Source of the DNA: Burkholderiales bacterium
Lineage (GTDB): Bacteria > Pseudomonadota > Gammaproteobacteria > Burkholderiales > Burkholderiaceae_E
Assembly (NCBI GenBank): GCA_020348765.1
Contig: CP070753.1
Coordinates: forward strand, 2,676,335 to 2,685,259
Direction of reading: 5' to 3'
Length of the DNA: 8,925 nucleotides
Shown: positions 1 through 8,909 of the stretch, piece by piece
Layout: each line of letters starts with the position of its first letter
How positions within the stretch are numbered: position 1 is the first letter of the stretch
The notes under the pieces: generated by a model
Told to the model about the DNA's origin: nothing
What the model saw: the letters and a program-made list of their open reading frames with translations, nothing else
Databases searched by the model: none
Position numbers and translations under genes: made by a program

Positions 1-932
1 ACGGGCTGACCGATCGCCCGAACGAGCGCTCGCTGCACACGCGACCGATGCCGCGCTTCGGCGGCATCGCGATGATCACGGTCGCGCTCGCGGTCACGGT
101 CGCGTCGGGCGCGGCCTCGGCGAGCGCGGCCGAAGCGGTCGTGCTGCTGTGCGCCGGCGCGCTGGCGCTGGCGGTGATGGGCGTGGTCGACGACCGCCAA
201 CCGGTGGCCGTGGCCGCACGGCTCGCAGTGCACGGTGCGGTCTCGGTCCTGTTCGTTTCGCTGCTCGCCGCCGAGATCGCGCACCGGATGCCGTGGAGCG
301 GATGGCCGGCGGCGGTGACGCTTGCCGTACTGGCGCTGGCGCTGGCCTGGTCGATCAACCTGTACAACTTCATGGACGGTTCCGACGGCCTCGCGGGCGC
401 GATGGCGCTGATCGGTTTCGGTTGCTTCGCGCTCGCCTCACCGGCGGGCACGCCGCTGAACCTGCTGGCCGGCGCCGTGGCTGGCGCGGCCGCCGGATTC
501 CTGCTGTTCAACTGGCCGCCGGCGCGGCTCTTCATGGGCGACGGCGGCTCGGTGCCGATCGGATTCCTGGCCGCCGGCAGCGCGCTCGCCGGCTGGGCCG
601 AAGGATATTGGCCGGCATGGTTCGGGCCGGTCGTGTTCGCGCCATTCGTGATCGACGCGTCCGCGACGCTCGCGCTGCGCACGCTGCGCGGCGAGCCGCT
701 GTGGCGCGCGCACCGCCAGCATGCCTACCAGAAGCTGAACCTGCTCGGGCTCGGTCACGCGGGCAGCCTGCGCATCTATCTGGCGCTGATGGCCGCTTGC
801 GCGGTGGCCGCACTGATCGGACGGCGCCTGGCCGGCCCCGGTGCCATGGCGCTGGCGGTTTCGGTCGTGGCCCTGCTCGTGCTCGGCTATGGCGTGGTCG
901 AGGTGCTGTGGCGCCGGCGCCCGACGGCCTGA
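1..932 (+). CDS. Polyprenyl-phosphate sugar-1-phosphate transferase, WecA/WbpL-like glycosyltransferase family 4 (5' partial)
   Basis: This integral membrane enzyme would transfer a sugar-1-phosphate from a UDP-sugar to undecaprenyl phosphate, starting O-antigen or other surface glycan synthesis at the inner membrane. The frame is open from base 3, before the first ATG at 48, and already encodes the family's N-terminal motif (DRPNERSLHTRPMPRFGG, compare D-x-PN-x-RS-x-H-x-x-P-x-PR-x-GG). The true start therefore lies outside the window, probably 30-40 codons upstream. Further family motifs are NLYNFMDGSDG (bases 357-389, catalytic Asp region), FNWPPARLFMGDGGS (507-551) and the cytoplasmic HRQHAYQKL loop (711-737). 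Many hydrophobic segments fit the roughly ten-helix fold. The Ser in DGSDG stands where Ile is usual. The sugar substrate cannot be read from sequence. No glycan genes are visible downstream because the next gene is convergent. The family call is firm; the pathway is inferred. Confidence 0.9.
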   Translation, partial: GLTDRPNERSLHTRPMPRFGGIAMITVALAVTVASGAASASAAEAVVLLCAGALALAVMGVVDDRQPVAVAARLAVHGAVSVLFVSLLAAEIAHRMPWSGWPAAVTLAVLALALAWSINLYNFMDGSDGLAGAMALIGFGCFALASPAGTPLNLLAGAVAGAAAGFLLFNWPPARLFMGDGGSVPIGFLAAGSALAGWAEGYWPAWFGPVVFAPFVIDASATLALRTLRGEPLWRAHRQHAYQKLNLLGLGHAGSLRIYLALMAACAVAALIGRRLAGPGAMALAVSVVALLVLGYGVVEVLWRRRPTA

Positions 933-963
933 GCAAGCCGCGGGAGGGGCCTCAGGCGCAGCG

Positions 964-2109
964 TCAGGCGCCGCCGCGTGCCGGTCGCATGAAGGCGTGG
1001 AACTCGCGCTCGGCCTGCTCGAGGACCTGGCCTGCCGGCCCGACCAGCAGCGGGTCCGGCGCGCCGGCCACCGACACGTCCTTGTCCGGGTAGTCGAGGC
1101 GGTGCAGGAAGTGCCGCAGGCAGTTGAGGCGGGCGCGCTTCTTGTCGTCGGACTTGATCACGGTCCACGGCGCATCGCCGGTGTCCGTGTGGAAGAACAT
1201 CGTGTTCTTCGCTTCCGTGTACGCGTCCCACAGGTCGAGCGACCTGAGGTCGATCGGCGACAGCTTCCAGTGCTTCAGCGGATCGTCGCGGCGCGAGATG
1301 AAGCGGCGCAGCTGCTCTTCGCGGCTGACCGAGAACCAGTACTTGACCAGGCGCACGCCGCTGTTGATCAGCATGCGCTCGAACTCGGGGCACTGGCGCA
1401 GGAACTCGAGATACTCGGTCGGCGTACAGAAGCCCATGACGCGCTCGACGCCGGCGCGGTTGTACCAGGAGCGGTCGAAGAACACGATCTCGCCCGCGGT
1501 CGGCAGGTATTCGACATAGCGCTGGAAATACCACTGGCCGCGCTCGGCGGCGGTCGGCTTGTCCAGCGCGACGACCCGGGCGCCACGCGGGTTCAGGTGT
1601 TCCGTGAACCGTTTGATCGTGCCGCCCTTGCCGGCGGCATCGCGACCCTCGAACAGCAGCACGAACCGCTGGCCTGTATCCCGGACCCACTTCTGCACCT
1701 TGAGCAGTTCGATCTGCAGCTCGAGCTTGAGCCGGTCGTACTCGGCCCGGCGCATCCGCGACCCGTACGGGTAGCTCTGTGGCAGCGGAGCGCGCGTGCT
1801 GTTCTCGGCGCTGCCGTGCGGCGCGAGCGCCACCTTGCGCGCGGTCGGCCCGTGCGTGATCGACAGGATCTCGGCCGCGGCCAGCTCGCGCGCCTCGCGC
1901 GACGTGGCGTGCGCATTGCGGGCCGCATGCGCCGCCCGGCTCGCGCCCCCGGCCCGTGCTGCCTTGGGCGACGGCTGCACCGGATCGACGCCGGACGGCG
2001 ACCGATCGGCTGCAATCGCCGCGGTGCCCGCGTCGGCCAGCGGACCGGATTCGGCTTCGGCCGGTTTCCGGCCGGCCCGTGACCTGCTGCCCCTTTTTCG
2101 TGCGGTCAT
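964..2109 (-). CDS. ppk2: Polyphosphate kinase 2 (PPK2, class I-like)
   Basis: This cytoplasmic enzyme transfers phosphate between inorganic polyphosphate and nucleoside diphosphates, typically making GTP or ATP from polyP. The 381-aa product has a P-loop kinase core from about residue 112. Walker A is EGRDAAGKGG (154-163), the Walker B/DRS region is FFDRSWYNRAGVERVMGF (210-227), and the lid lies around SRRDDPLKHWKLSPIDL (272-288). A YTEAKNTMFFHTDT stretch (297-310) and SDDKKRARLN (320-329) are typical of single-domain class I enzymes. Class is judged by motif similarity only. The ATG at 2109 is supported by GAGGA (2121-2117, 7 nt spacer). Residues 1-110 form an Ala/Arg/Lys-rich, probably disordered extension that makes the protein longer than the usual ~300 aa. 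The gene is convergent with the glycosyltransferase (31 bp apart, no clear terminator) and divergent from the CIA30 gene. A TTGAC-N4-GTCAA palindrome lies about 58 nt upstream of the start. Confidence 0.95.
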   Translation of the reverse strand: MTARKRGSRSRAGRKPAEAESGPLADAGTAAIAADRSPSGVDPVQPSPKAARAGGASRAAHAARNAHATSREARELAAAEILSITHGPTARKVALAPHGSAENSTRAPLPQSYPYGSRMRRAEYDRLKLELQIELLKVQKWVRDTGQRFVLLFEGRDAAGKGGTIKRFTEHLNPRGARVVALDKPTAAERGQWYFQRYVEYLPTAGEIVFFDRSWYNRAGVERVMGFCTPTEYLEFLRQCPEFERMLINSGVRLVKYWFSVSREEQLRRFISRRDDPLKHWKLSPIDLRSLDLWDAYTEAKNTMFFHTDTGDAPWTVIKSDDKKRARLNCLRHFLHRLDYPDKDVSVAGAPDPLLVGPAGQVLEQAEREFHAFMRPARGGA

Positions 2110-2116
2110 GATCCCG

Positions 2117-2121
2117 TCCTC
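2117..2121 (-). promoter_or_regulatory. Ribosome binding site of ppk2
   Basis: GAGGA on the minus strand lies 7 nt before the ATG at 2109. It decides the start of the long N-terminal tail, because otherwise a start nearer the kinase core could be argued. Confidence 0.6.
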
Positions 2122-2127
2122 GCAGCA

Positions 2128-2133
2128 ATTTTC
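2128..2133 (-). promoter_or_regulatory. Candidate -10 element for ppk2
   Basis: The minus-strand hexamer GAAAAT matches TATAAT at four of six positions and sits in one of the few AT-rich stretches of the intergenic region. A transcript would start near 2121. No -35 hexamer is evident at 17 bp, which would suit an activator-dependent promoter using the palindrome upstream. Weak evidence on its own. Confidence 0.3.
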
Positions 2134-2160
2134 ATCACAACACCTCGGGCCGCGCTCGCA

Positions 2161-2174
2161 TTGACCGAGGTCAA
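2161..2174. promoter_or_regulatory. Palindromic operator candidate, FNR/CRP-family type
   Basis: The sequence TTGACCGAGGTCAA has perfect 6-bp inverted arms around GA and reads as TTGAC-N4-GTCAA. That is the half-site spacing of FNR/ANR/DNR-type regulators (TTGAT-N4-ATCAA), with one base changed in each half. Its centre lies 58 nt upstream of the ppk2 ATG and about 46 nt upstream of the start predicted from the candidate -10, near the -41.5 position of class II activation. It is about 199 nt from the CIA30 start. The regulator's identity is inference. Confidence 0.4.
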
Positions 2175-2271
2175 CGCCCAGGCCGGCGCGCTGCTGCCTC
2201 GCGGCGCTTCGAATCGATCCCTACCCGCAATCGGCAGCGATGTCGACCACCGGCGGCCGAGCGGGCCGGCC

Positions 2272-2281
2272 TCGCATGCGA
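2272..2281. repeat. Perfect 10-bp palindrome TCGCATGCGA
   Basis: The palindrome lies in the ppk2-CIA30 intergenic region, 8 bp upstream of a TTGACC hexamer at 2290. It could be an operator for the CIA30 gene, but palindromes of this size also arise by chance in GC-rich DNA. Confidence 0.25.
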
Positions 2282-2289
2282 AAGCGGCA

Positions 2290-2318
2290 TTGACCGGCAG
2301 CGATGCCCGAGGCACGAT
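2290..2318 (+). promoter_or_regulatory. Weak sigma-70-like promoter candidate for the CIA30 gene
   Basis: TTGACC (2290-2295, five of six matches to the -35 consensus) is followed after 17 bp by CACGAT (2313-2318, three of six to the -10). Transcription would begin near 2325, giving a leader of about 40 nt to the ATG at 2366 and ruling out the upstream in-frame ATG at 2303. Confidence 0.3.
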
Positions 2319-2365
2319 CGGATTCAGTGCACCGCATGCCGCGGTGCCACCCAGGCATGCAGGCG

Positions 2366-2983
2366 ATGACCGGGACCCGACTGCCATCGATCGTCACGTG
2401 GCGACTCGTCCCGGCGCTGTGCGCGATCGCCCTGGCGACCCTACCATCGGGCATGAGTCACGCGGACCAGACGCTGGTCGATTTCGCCGCGCCCGACGCG
2501 GTGTCCGGCTGGATCGTGATCAACGACGGCGTGATGGGCGGTGTGTCCACGAGCCGCCTGATCGCGCGCGACGGGTTCGCCTCGTTCGAGGGCATCGTGT
2601 CTCTCGAGAACAACGGGGGGTTCGCCTCGACGCGCACTGCCCGGTCGCCGGGACAAGGGCCGTCGCCCTTTCCCGACCTGTCGGCGCGCCACATCGAGGC
2701 GTTCGTGATCGAAGCGCGCGGCGACGGCAAGCGCTACAAGCTCACGCTGCGCACCGATGACGGGTTCGACGCGATCCAGTATCAGGCCGCCTTCGAGGCG
2801 CCGCGGCGCTGGTCGACGATCCGGCTGCCGACGAGCGCGTTCCAGGCCCGCTTTCGTGGCCGGCCGGTCCCGCAGGCGCCGCCGCTCGATGTGCATCGCG
2901 TGCGTGCGATCGGGCTGCTGATCTCCGACCGCCAGCCCGGGCCGTTCCGGCTCGACGTGCGCGGCATCCGGGTTTCCCCGTAA
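2366..2983 (+). CDS. CIA30-domain protein (NDUFAF1-like) with signal peptide
   Basis: The protein belongs to the CIA30 family, named after a mitochondrial complex I assembly factor; the role of bacterial members is largely unknown. From the ATG at 2366 it is 205 aa. Residues 1-33 look like a Sec signal: an Arg-containing n-region, a hydrophobic core at about 14-26 and a likely cut after SHA (33), with no lipobox. The mature part is a beta-rich galactose-binding-like fold with the family hallmarks NDGVMGGVS (53-61) and LENNGGFAS (80-88), followed by DDGFDAIQYQ and a C-terminal IGLLISDRQPGPFRLDV strand pair. In-frame ATGs exist at 2303, 2336, 2357 and 2366. The last gives the cleanest signal peptide and has CAGG 10 nt upstream; 2357 is nearly as likely. 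It is transcribed in the same direction as the mrp operon but separated by 225 bp, so it is probably its own unit. The family is confident; function and export are inferred. Confidence 0.85.
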   Translation: MTGTRLPSIVTWRLVPALCAIALATLPSGMSHADQTLVDFAAPDAVSGWIVINDGVMGGVSTSRLIARDGFASFEGIVSLENNGGFASTRTARSPGQGPSPFPDLSARHIEAFVIEARGDGKRYKLTLRTDDGFDAIQYQAAFEAPRRWSTIRLPTSAFQARFRGRPVPQAPPLDVHRVRAIGLLISDRQPGPFRLDVRGIRVSP

Positions 2984-2994
2984 GCGCGCGGCAC

Positions 2995-3015
2995 GACGCG
3001 GGCAAGCGCCGCGTC
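2995..3015 (+). terminator. GC-rich stem-loop after the CIA30 gene (possible terminator)
   Basis: GACGCGG (2995-3001) pairs perfectly with CCGCGTC (3009-3015) around a 7-nt loop, beginning 12 nt after the stop codon. There is no following T-run, so intrinsic termination would be weak. It may instead protect the mRNA 3' end. Confidence 0.35.
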
Positions 3016-3120
3016 CGGCTGCGCTCGATCGAAGCTGCGCGCTGCACCGGCGGACCGAGGGCGCTGCGCCGGGAACAATTCCGAACCCGGCAGCCGATCG
3101 GGCGACGCGGCGCCTGCCGC

Positions 3121-3129
3121 TGATAAACT
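3121..3129 (+). promoter_or_regulatory. Extended -10 promoter candidate for the mrp operon
   Basis: TGATAAACT contains an extended -10 TGn followed by TAAACT (3124-3129) and is the most AT-rich spot in the 225-bp spacer. The -35 position (about 3101-3106, GGCGAC) matches poorly, as extended -10 promoters allow. Transcription would start near 3136, leaving a leader of about 73 nt before mrpA. Confidence 0.4.
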
Positions 3130-3144
3130 CCGGCCGGTTCGTCC

Positions 3145-3162
3145 GGGGCGCTTCGATGCCCC
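3145..3162 (+). other. Small hairpin in the mrp leader
   Basis: GGGGC (3145-3149) pairs with GCCCC (3158-3162), with a possible inner G-T pair and a 6-nt loop. It lies just downstream of the predicted transcription start and ends immediately before the ATG at 3163. It is short, and its function is unknown. Confidence 0.25.
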
Positions 3163-3204
3163 ATGGCGCACGCGGTTCGGAATCGCCGCGCCCTCGCCTC
3201 GTGA
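3163..3204 (+). CDS. Possible 13-codon leader reading frame upstream of mrpA
   Basis: ATG at 3163 opens a frame encoding MAHAVRNRRALAS that stops at TGA 3202-3204, only 4 nt before the mrpA ATG. mrpA has no recognisable Shine-Dalgarno, so translation of this peptide could deliver ribosomes to mrpA by coupling. The leader ORF itself has only a poor ribosome site (GGGG 14 nt upstream, inside a hairpin). It may be chance; it is listed because the spacing is suggestive. Confidence 0.2.
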   Translation: MAHAVRNRRALAS

Positions 3205-3208
3205 TGCG

Positions 3209-6033
<2,825 letters not shown>

Positions 6034-6034
<1 letters not shown>

Positions 6035-6522
6035 TGGCACTGATGCTCGCGCTGGCGGTCGGCTTCCTCGTAGGCAGCGGGGTGTACCTGCTGCTGCGCG
6101 CGCGCACCTTCGACGTGATCCTCGGCTTGACGCTGCTGTCGTACGCGGTCAACTTCTTCATCTTCCTGATGGGCCGGATTCGGGTCGGAGCGCCACCGAT
6201 CATCGACGGGCTGCGCCCTCCGACGCTGGCCGAATATGCGGATCCGCTGCCGCAGGCGCTGGTGCTGACCGCGATCGTGATCAGTTTCGCGCTGACCGGG
6301 GTCCAGCTGGTGATCGCGCTCAGAGCCAGGGCCGAGACCGGTACCGATCATGTCGACGGCAGAGAGCCGGCGCCCGAAGCGGCCGCTCAGGGTGCCGCTC
6401 AGAGCGCCGCTCAGGGTGCCGCTCAGGGTGCCGCTCACGGTGCCGCTCAGGGTGCCGCGGTGCCCGACGAGGCCGGCGCGCCGGCCCACGGCCCGGCCGG
6501 TGGCGGCGGAGAGCGGCGATGA
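6034..6522 (+). CDS. mrpC: Monovalent cation/H+ antiporter subunit C (MrpC)
   Basis: This NuoK-like small membrane subunit of the Mrp complex sits between the A and D channel subunits. The core (residues 1 to about 100) has three hydrophobic helices with SGVYLLLRARTFDVILGLTLLSYAVNFF-type sequence (from 15), the PPI-DGLRPP segment (54-63) and DPLPQALVLTAIVISFALTG (70-89), all characteristic of MrpC. The protein is 162 aa, whereas the family is usually about 110-125. The extra length is an Ala/Gln/Gly-rich tail built from six copies of AAQG-like tetrapeptides (117-140) and an Ala/Pro/Gly-rich end, probably disordered and facing the cytoplasm. The start shares a base with the mrpA stop and has GGAG 11 nt upstream. 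The end overlaps mrpD (ATGA). The tail is the only unusual feature. Confidence 0.94.
6382..6453 (+). repeat. Six tandem 12-bp repeats inside mrpC
   Basis: Units begin at 6382, 6394, 6406, 6418, 6430 and 6442, with consensus GCCGCTCAGGGT. Copies 1, 3, 4 and 6 are identical; copy 2 ends AGAGC and copy 5 has CAC for CAG. A partial GCCGC follows at 6454. The unit is a multiple of three and encodes AAQG in the MrpC tail, so copy number can change without a frameshift. The near identity of copies points to recent slippage expansion. Confidence 0.95.
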
Positions 6523-8144
6523 GCTGGCCGCACTGGATCATCGTTCCGGTGGCGCTGCCGCTGCTCGTCGGTGCGCTGCTGCTGCTGGTCGAGCGTCGCG
6601 CCCGGCCGCTCGTGGCGCCGATCGCGCTGGGATCGACGCTGGTGCAGCTGCTGGTGGCGATCGGGCTGCTGCAGCATGCGGCCGGCGGCGAGGTCAGCGC
6701 CTACCTGCTCGGCAACTGGCGCGTGCCCTTCGGCATCGCGCTGGCGCTGGACCGGCTGTCCGCGATGATGCTGCTGGTCACGGCCGGGGTGGCGCTGGCC
6801 ACGCTGGTGTACGCGCGGGGTGACGACGCCCGCCGCAGTCCGCACTTCTACGCGCTGTTCCAGTTCCAGCTGATGGGGCTGAACGGTGCATTCCTGACGG
6901 CCGACCTGTTCAACCTGTTCGTGTTCTTCGAGGTGCTGCTGATCGCATCCTACGGTCTGCTGCTGCACGGTGCGGGGCCCGCACGACTGCGGGCCTCGTT
7001 CCACTACGTGAGCTTCAATGTCGCCGCTGCCGGACTGTTCCTGATCGCGGTGAGCCTGCTCTACGCGCAGACCGGAACCCTGAACATGGCCGACCTGGCG
7101 ATGCGCGTGCCCGAGCTCACTGGCAGCAGTGCGCGGCTGGCCGGGACCGCGGCGCTGGTGCTGCTGGTCGTGTTCTGCGTCAAGGCGGCGCTGCTGCCGC
7201 TCTATTTCTGGCTTCCGGACACGTACAGTTCGGCGACCGCGCCGGTGGCGGCACTGTTCGCGATCATGACCAAGGTCGGCGTGTACGCGATCGCGCGCGT
7301 CTACACGCTGGTGTTCGGCGCCAGCGGCGGCGAGGCCGCGGACGTGGCCTACCCGTGGCTGCCGGTGCTCGCGCTGGGCACGCTGGCGCTGGCGGCCCTC
7401 GGCGTGCTGGGCGCGGTGCGCGTGCGCATCATGGTCGCGTACCTGATCGTGGTCTCGGCCGGGATCCTGCTGCTCGCGCTCGGCCTCGGTACCGAGGCCA
7501 CGGTCGGCGCGGGCCTGTTCTACCTGGTCAACACGACCTTCGCGACCGCGGCCCTGTTCCTGCTGGTCGATCGCATCTGCGCCGCGCGCGCCGGCGGCGA
7601 GGTGCCGCCCGACCTGCTGCGTGCAGCGCCGATCCGGGCCAACCGGGCCGCGCTGGGCGCTGCGTTCTTCACGCTGGCGGTCGCGGTGGCCTCGATGCCG
7701 CCGCTGGCCGGCTTCATGGGCAAGGGCCTGCTGCTGCTGGCCGCCTGGGACACGCCGCTCGGGGGATGGACCTGGGCCGTGCTGCTCGCGGCCAGCTTCG
7801 TCATCATCGTGGCACTGGCCCGCGCCGGCGGCACCCTGTTCTGGTCCAGCGCCGAATCGAACGACGACGAGGGCCTGTGGGGCGGCAGCGCGAGCAGCGT
7901 CGCGGTCATCGAGGGGCACGCGCCGGACGGCACGCAGCACGTGTACGGGATCGGCCTGCTGATCGCCATGGTGGTCGCTGCCGCGCTGCTGGCCGGCCCG
8001 ATCGGCCGGTACACCAGCGACACGGCCGCACAGCTCTTCGAGCGGCGCCCGTACATCGAGGCAGTGCTGGGCGAGGTGCCGGTGCCGGCCGTCATCGATA
8101 TCCGGCGCAACATGGGCAAGCCGAAGAAGGAACCGAAGCGATGA
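6519..8144 (+). CDS. mrpD: Monovalent cation/H+ antiporter subunit D (MrpD)
   Basis: This second large proton-channel-like subunit of the Mrp antiporter is homologous to NuoM/NuoN. The 541-aa product is slightly longer than usual. Key sites visible are E138 in FFEVLLIASYGL, K222 in FCVKAALLPLYFWLPDTYSSAT, K252 in MTKVGVYAIARVY, and K402 in PPLAGFMGKGLLLLAAWD. The equivalent of the MrpA His/His/Lys helix reads FYLVNTTFATAALF (334-347) and lacks all three residues. About fourteen hydrophobic segments are expected. The C-terminal 30 residues are hydrophilic and end in a Lys-rich run. ATG 6519 overlaps the mrpC stop (ATGA) and has GGAG at 6508-6511, 7 nt upstream. The stop overlaps mrpE in the same way. 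Confidence 0.95.
   Translation: MSWPHWIIVPVALPLLVGALLLLVERRARPLVAPIALGSTLVQLLVAIGLLQHAAGGEVSAYLLGNWRVPFGIALALDRLSAMMLLVTAGVALATLVYARGDDARRSPHFYALFQFQLMGLNGAFLTADLFNLFVFFEVLLIASYGLLLHGAGPARLRASFHYVSFNVAAAGLFLIAVSLLYAQTGTLNMADLAMRVPELTGSSARLAGTAALVLLVVFCVKAALLPLYFWLPDTYSSATAPVAALFAIMTKVGVYAIARVYTLVFGASGGEAADVAYPWLPVLALGTLALAALGVLGAVRVRIMVAYLIVVSAGILLLALGLGTEATVGAGLFYLVNTTFATAALFLLVDRICAARAGGEVPPDLLRAAPIRANRAALGAAFFTLAVAVASMPPLAGFMGKGLLLLAAWDTPLGGWTWAVLLAASFVIIVALARAGGTLFWSSAESNDDEGLWGGSASSVAVIEGHAPDGTQHVYGIGLLIAMVVAAALLAGPIGRYTSDTAAQLFERRPYIEAVLGEVPVPAVIDIRRNMGKPKKEPKR
8126..8132 (+). promoter_or_regulatory. Ribosome binding site of mrpE
   Basis: GAAGGAA lies inside the last codons of mrpD, 8 nt before the mrpE ATG at 8141. 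It selects this ATG although the frame is open for hundreds of bases upstream. Confidence 0.6.
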
Positions 8145-8626
8145 AGCGCTGGTTGCCGGCTCCGCTGATGAGCGCCGTTCTGTTCGCAGTGTGGCTGCTG
8201 CTGAACAACACCTTGTCTGCCGCGCACGTGGTGCTGGCCGCGATCCTGGCCGTGGTCGTGCCCTGGTTCACCGAGCGCCTGCGCCCCGAGCGCCCGCGCC
8301 TGCGCAACGTCGGCGTGATCGCGCGGCTGGCCGTGATCGTGCTCTGGGACATCGTGCTGGCCAACATCCAGGTCGCGCGCCTGATCCTGGGACCGGAGTC
8401 GGCGATCCGGCCGAATTTCGTCTGGATCCCGCTGGACATCCGCGACCCGCACGGAATCATCACGCTGGCCGGGATCATCACGATGACGCCCGGCACGCTG
8501 TCGGCCGACGTGACGGACGACCGGCGCTGGCTGCTGGTGCACGCGTTCAACGTCGAGGACACGCAAGCGCTGGCGGCCGAGATCAAGCAGCGCTACGAGA
8601 CCCCGCTGCGCAGGATCTACGATTGA
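8141..8626 (+). CDS. mrpE: Monovalent cation/H+ antiporter subunit E (MrpE)
   Basis: This small membrane subunit is required for a complete, functional Mrp complex. The 161-aa length is typical. Two to three N-terminal hydrophobic segments (about 8-22, 27-42 and 58-80) precede a cytoplasmic domain. The family signature is clear: LWDIVLANIQVARLIL (68-83), ITLAGIITMTPGTLSADV (107-124) and LLVHAFNVED (131-140). The frame is open far upstream, but the AAGGAA site 8 nt before ATG 8141 and the ATGA overlap with the mrpD stop fix the start. The stop is 13 nt before mrpF. No unusual residues are seen. Confidence 0.96.
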   Translation: MKRWLPAPLMSAVLFAVWLLLNNTLSAAHVVLAAILAVVVPWFTERLRPERPRLRNVGVIARLAVIVLWDIVLANIQVARLILGPESAIRPNFVWIPLDIRDPHGIITLAGIITMTPGTLSADVTDDRRWLLVHAFNVEDTQALAAEIKQRYETPLRRIYD

Positions 8627-8631
8627 AGGAG
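8626..8631 (+). promoter_or_regulatory. Strong ribosome binding site of mrpF
   Basis: AAGGAG starts on the last base of the mrpE stop codon and ends 8 nt before the mrpF ATG. It is the best Shine-Dalgarno in the window and sits at the only non-overlapping junction in the operon. Confidence 0.7.
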
Positions 8632-8639
8632 ACCGGAAC

Positions 8640-8909
8640 ATGTTCGCTGCCGTAGTGCCGTTCGCGATCGGCGCGATCGCAGTGTCGATGCTGCTGGCCG
8701 GCTTTCGGCTGTTTCGCGGACCGGCGATCCCGGACCGGGTGCTGGCGCTGGACACGCTGTACATCAACACGGTCGCGCTGCTGATCCTGGTCGGCATGCA
8801 CTTTCGCACGGCGCTGTTCTTCGAGGCCGCGCTGGTGATCGCGGCGCTCGGCTTCGTCGGCACCGTGGTGCTGTCCAAGTTCGTGCTACGCAGCGACATC
8901 GTCGAGTGA
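8640..8909 (+). CDS. mrpF: Monovalent cation/H+ antiporter subunit F (MrpF)
   Basis: This small inner-membrane subunit of the Mrp antiporter is also related to bile-salt/cation efflux proteins of the same family. The 89-aa length is typical. There are three hydrophobic helices (about 4-22, 35-52 and 58-81). The family motif RGPAIPDRVLALDTLYIN (26-43) includes two conserved acidic residues, D32 and D38, that are candidates for cation or proton handling. The AAGGAG site and the position after mrpE support the start. The stop overlaps a GTG (GTGA at 8906) that probably begins mrpG. Confidence 0.95.
   Translation: MFAAVVPFAIGAIAVSMLLAGFRLFRGPAIPDRVLALDTLYINTVALLILVGMHFRTALFFEAALVIAALGFVGTVVLSKFVLRSDIVE

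Noticed and set aside
933..963. Bidirectional terminator between the convergent glycosyltransferase and ppk2 genes.
   Set aside because: Only a short direct repeat (TCAGGCG twice) is present; no convincing hairpin or T-run.
887..2128. Long open frames on both strands (plus 841-2082, minus 887-2128) over ppk2.
   Set aside because: Both are low-complexity Arg/Ala-rich shadows of ppk2, whose own frame carries all kinase motifs and a good ribosome site.
2161..2189. TTGACC at 2161 as a sigma-70 -35 element.
   Set aside because: Neither strand has a -10-like hexamer at 16-18 bp spacing (both positions are GC-only or nearly so), so an operator reading is preferred.
2303..2365. Upstream ATG (2303) as the start of the CIA30 gene.
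   Set aside because: It would put about 21 charged or polar residues before the signal peptide and lies within the promoter candidate; 2357 or 2366 fits better.
2161..2760. An alternative plus-strand frame overlapping the CIA30 gene.
   Set aside because: It is Arg-rich and has no family resemblance; the CIA30 motifs are in the other frame.
6382..6453. The short regular repeats as a CRISPR array.
   Set aside because: The units are 12 bp, contiguous and without spacers, and lie in frame inside mrpC.
6447..7940. A minus-strand 497-codon frame opposite mrpD.
   Set aside because: Its Gln/Arg/His-rich composition is typical of antisense to GC-rich membrane-protein genes; no domain is recognisable.
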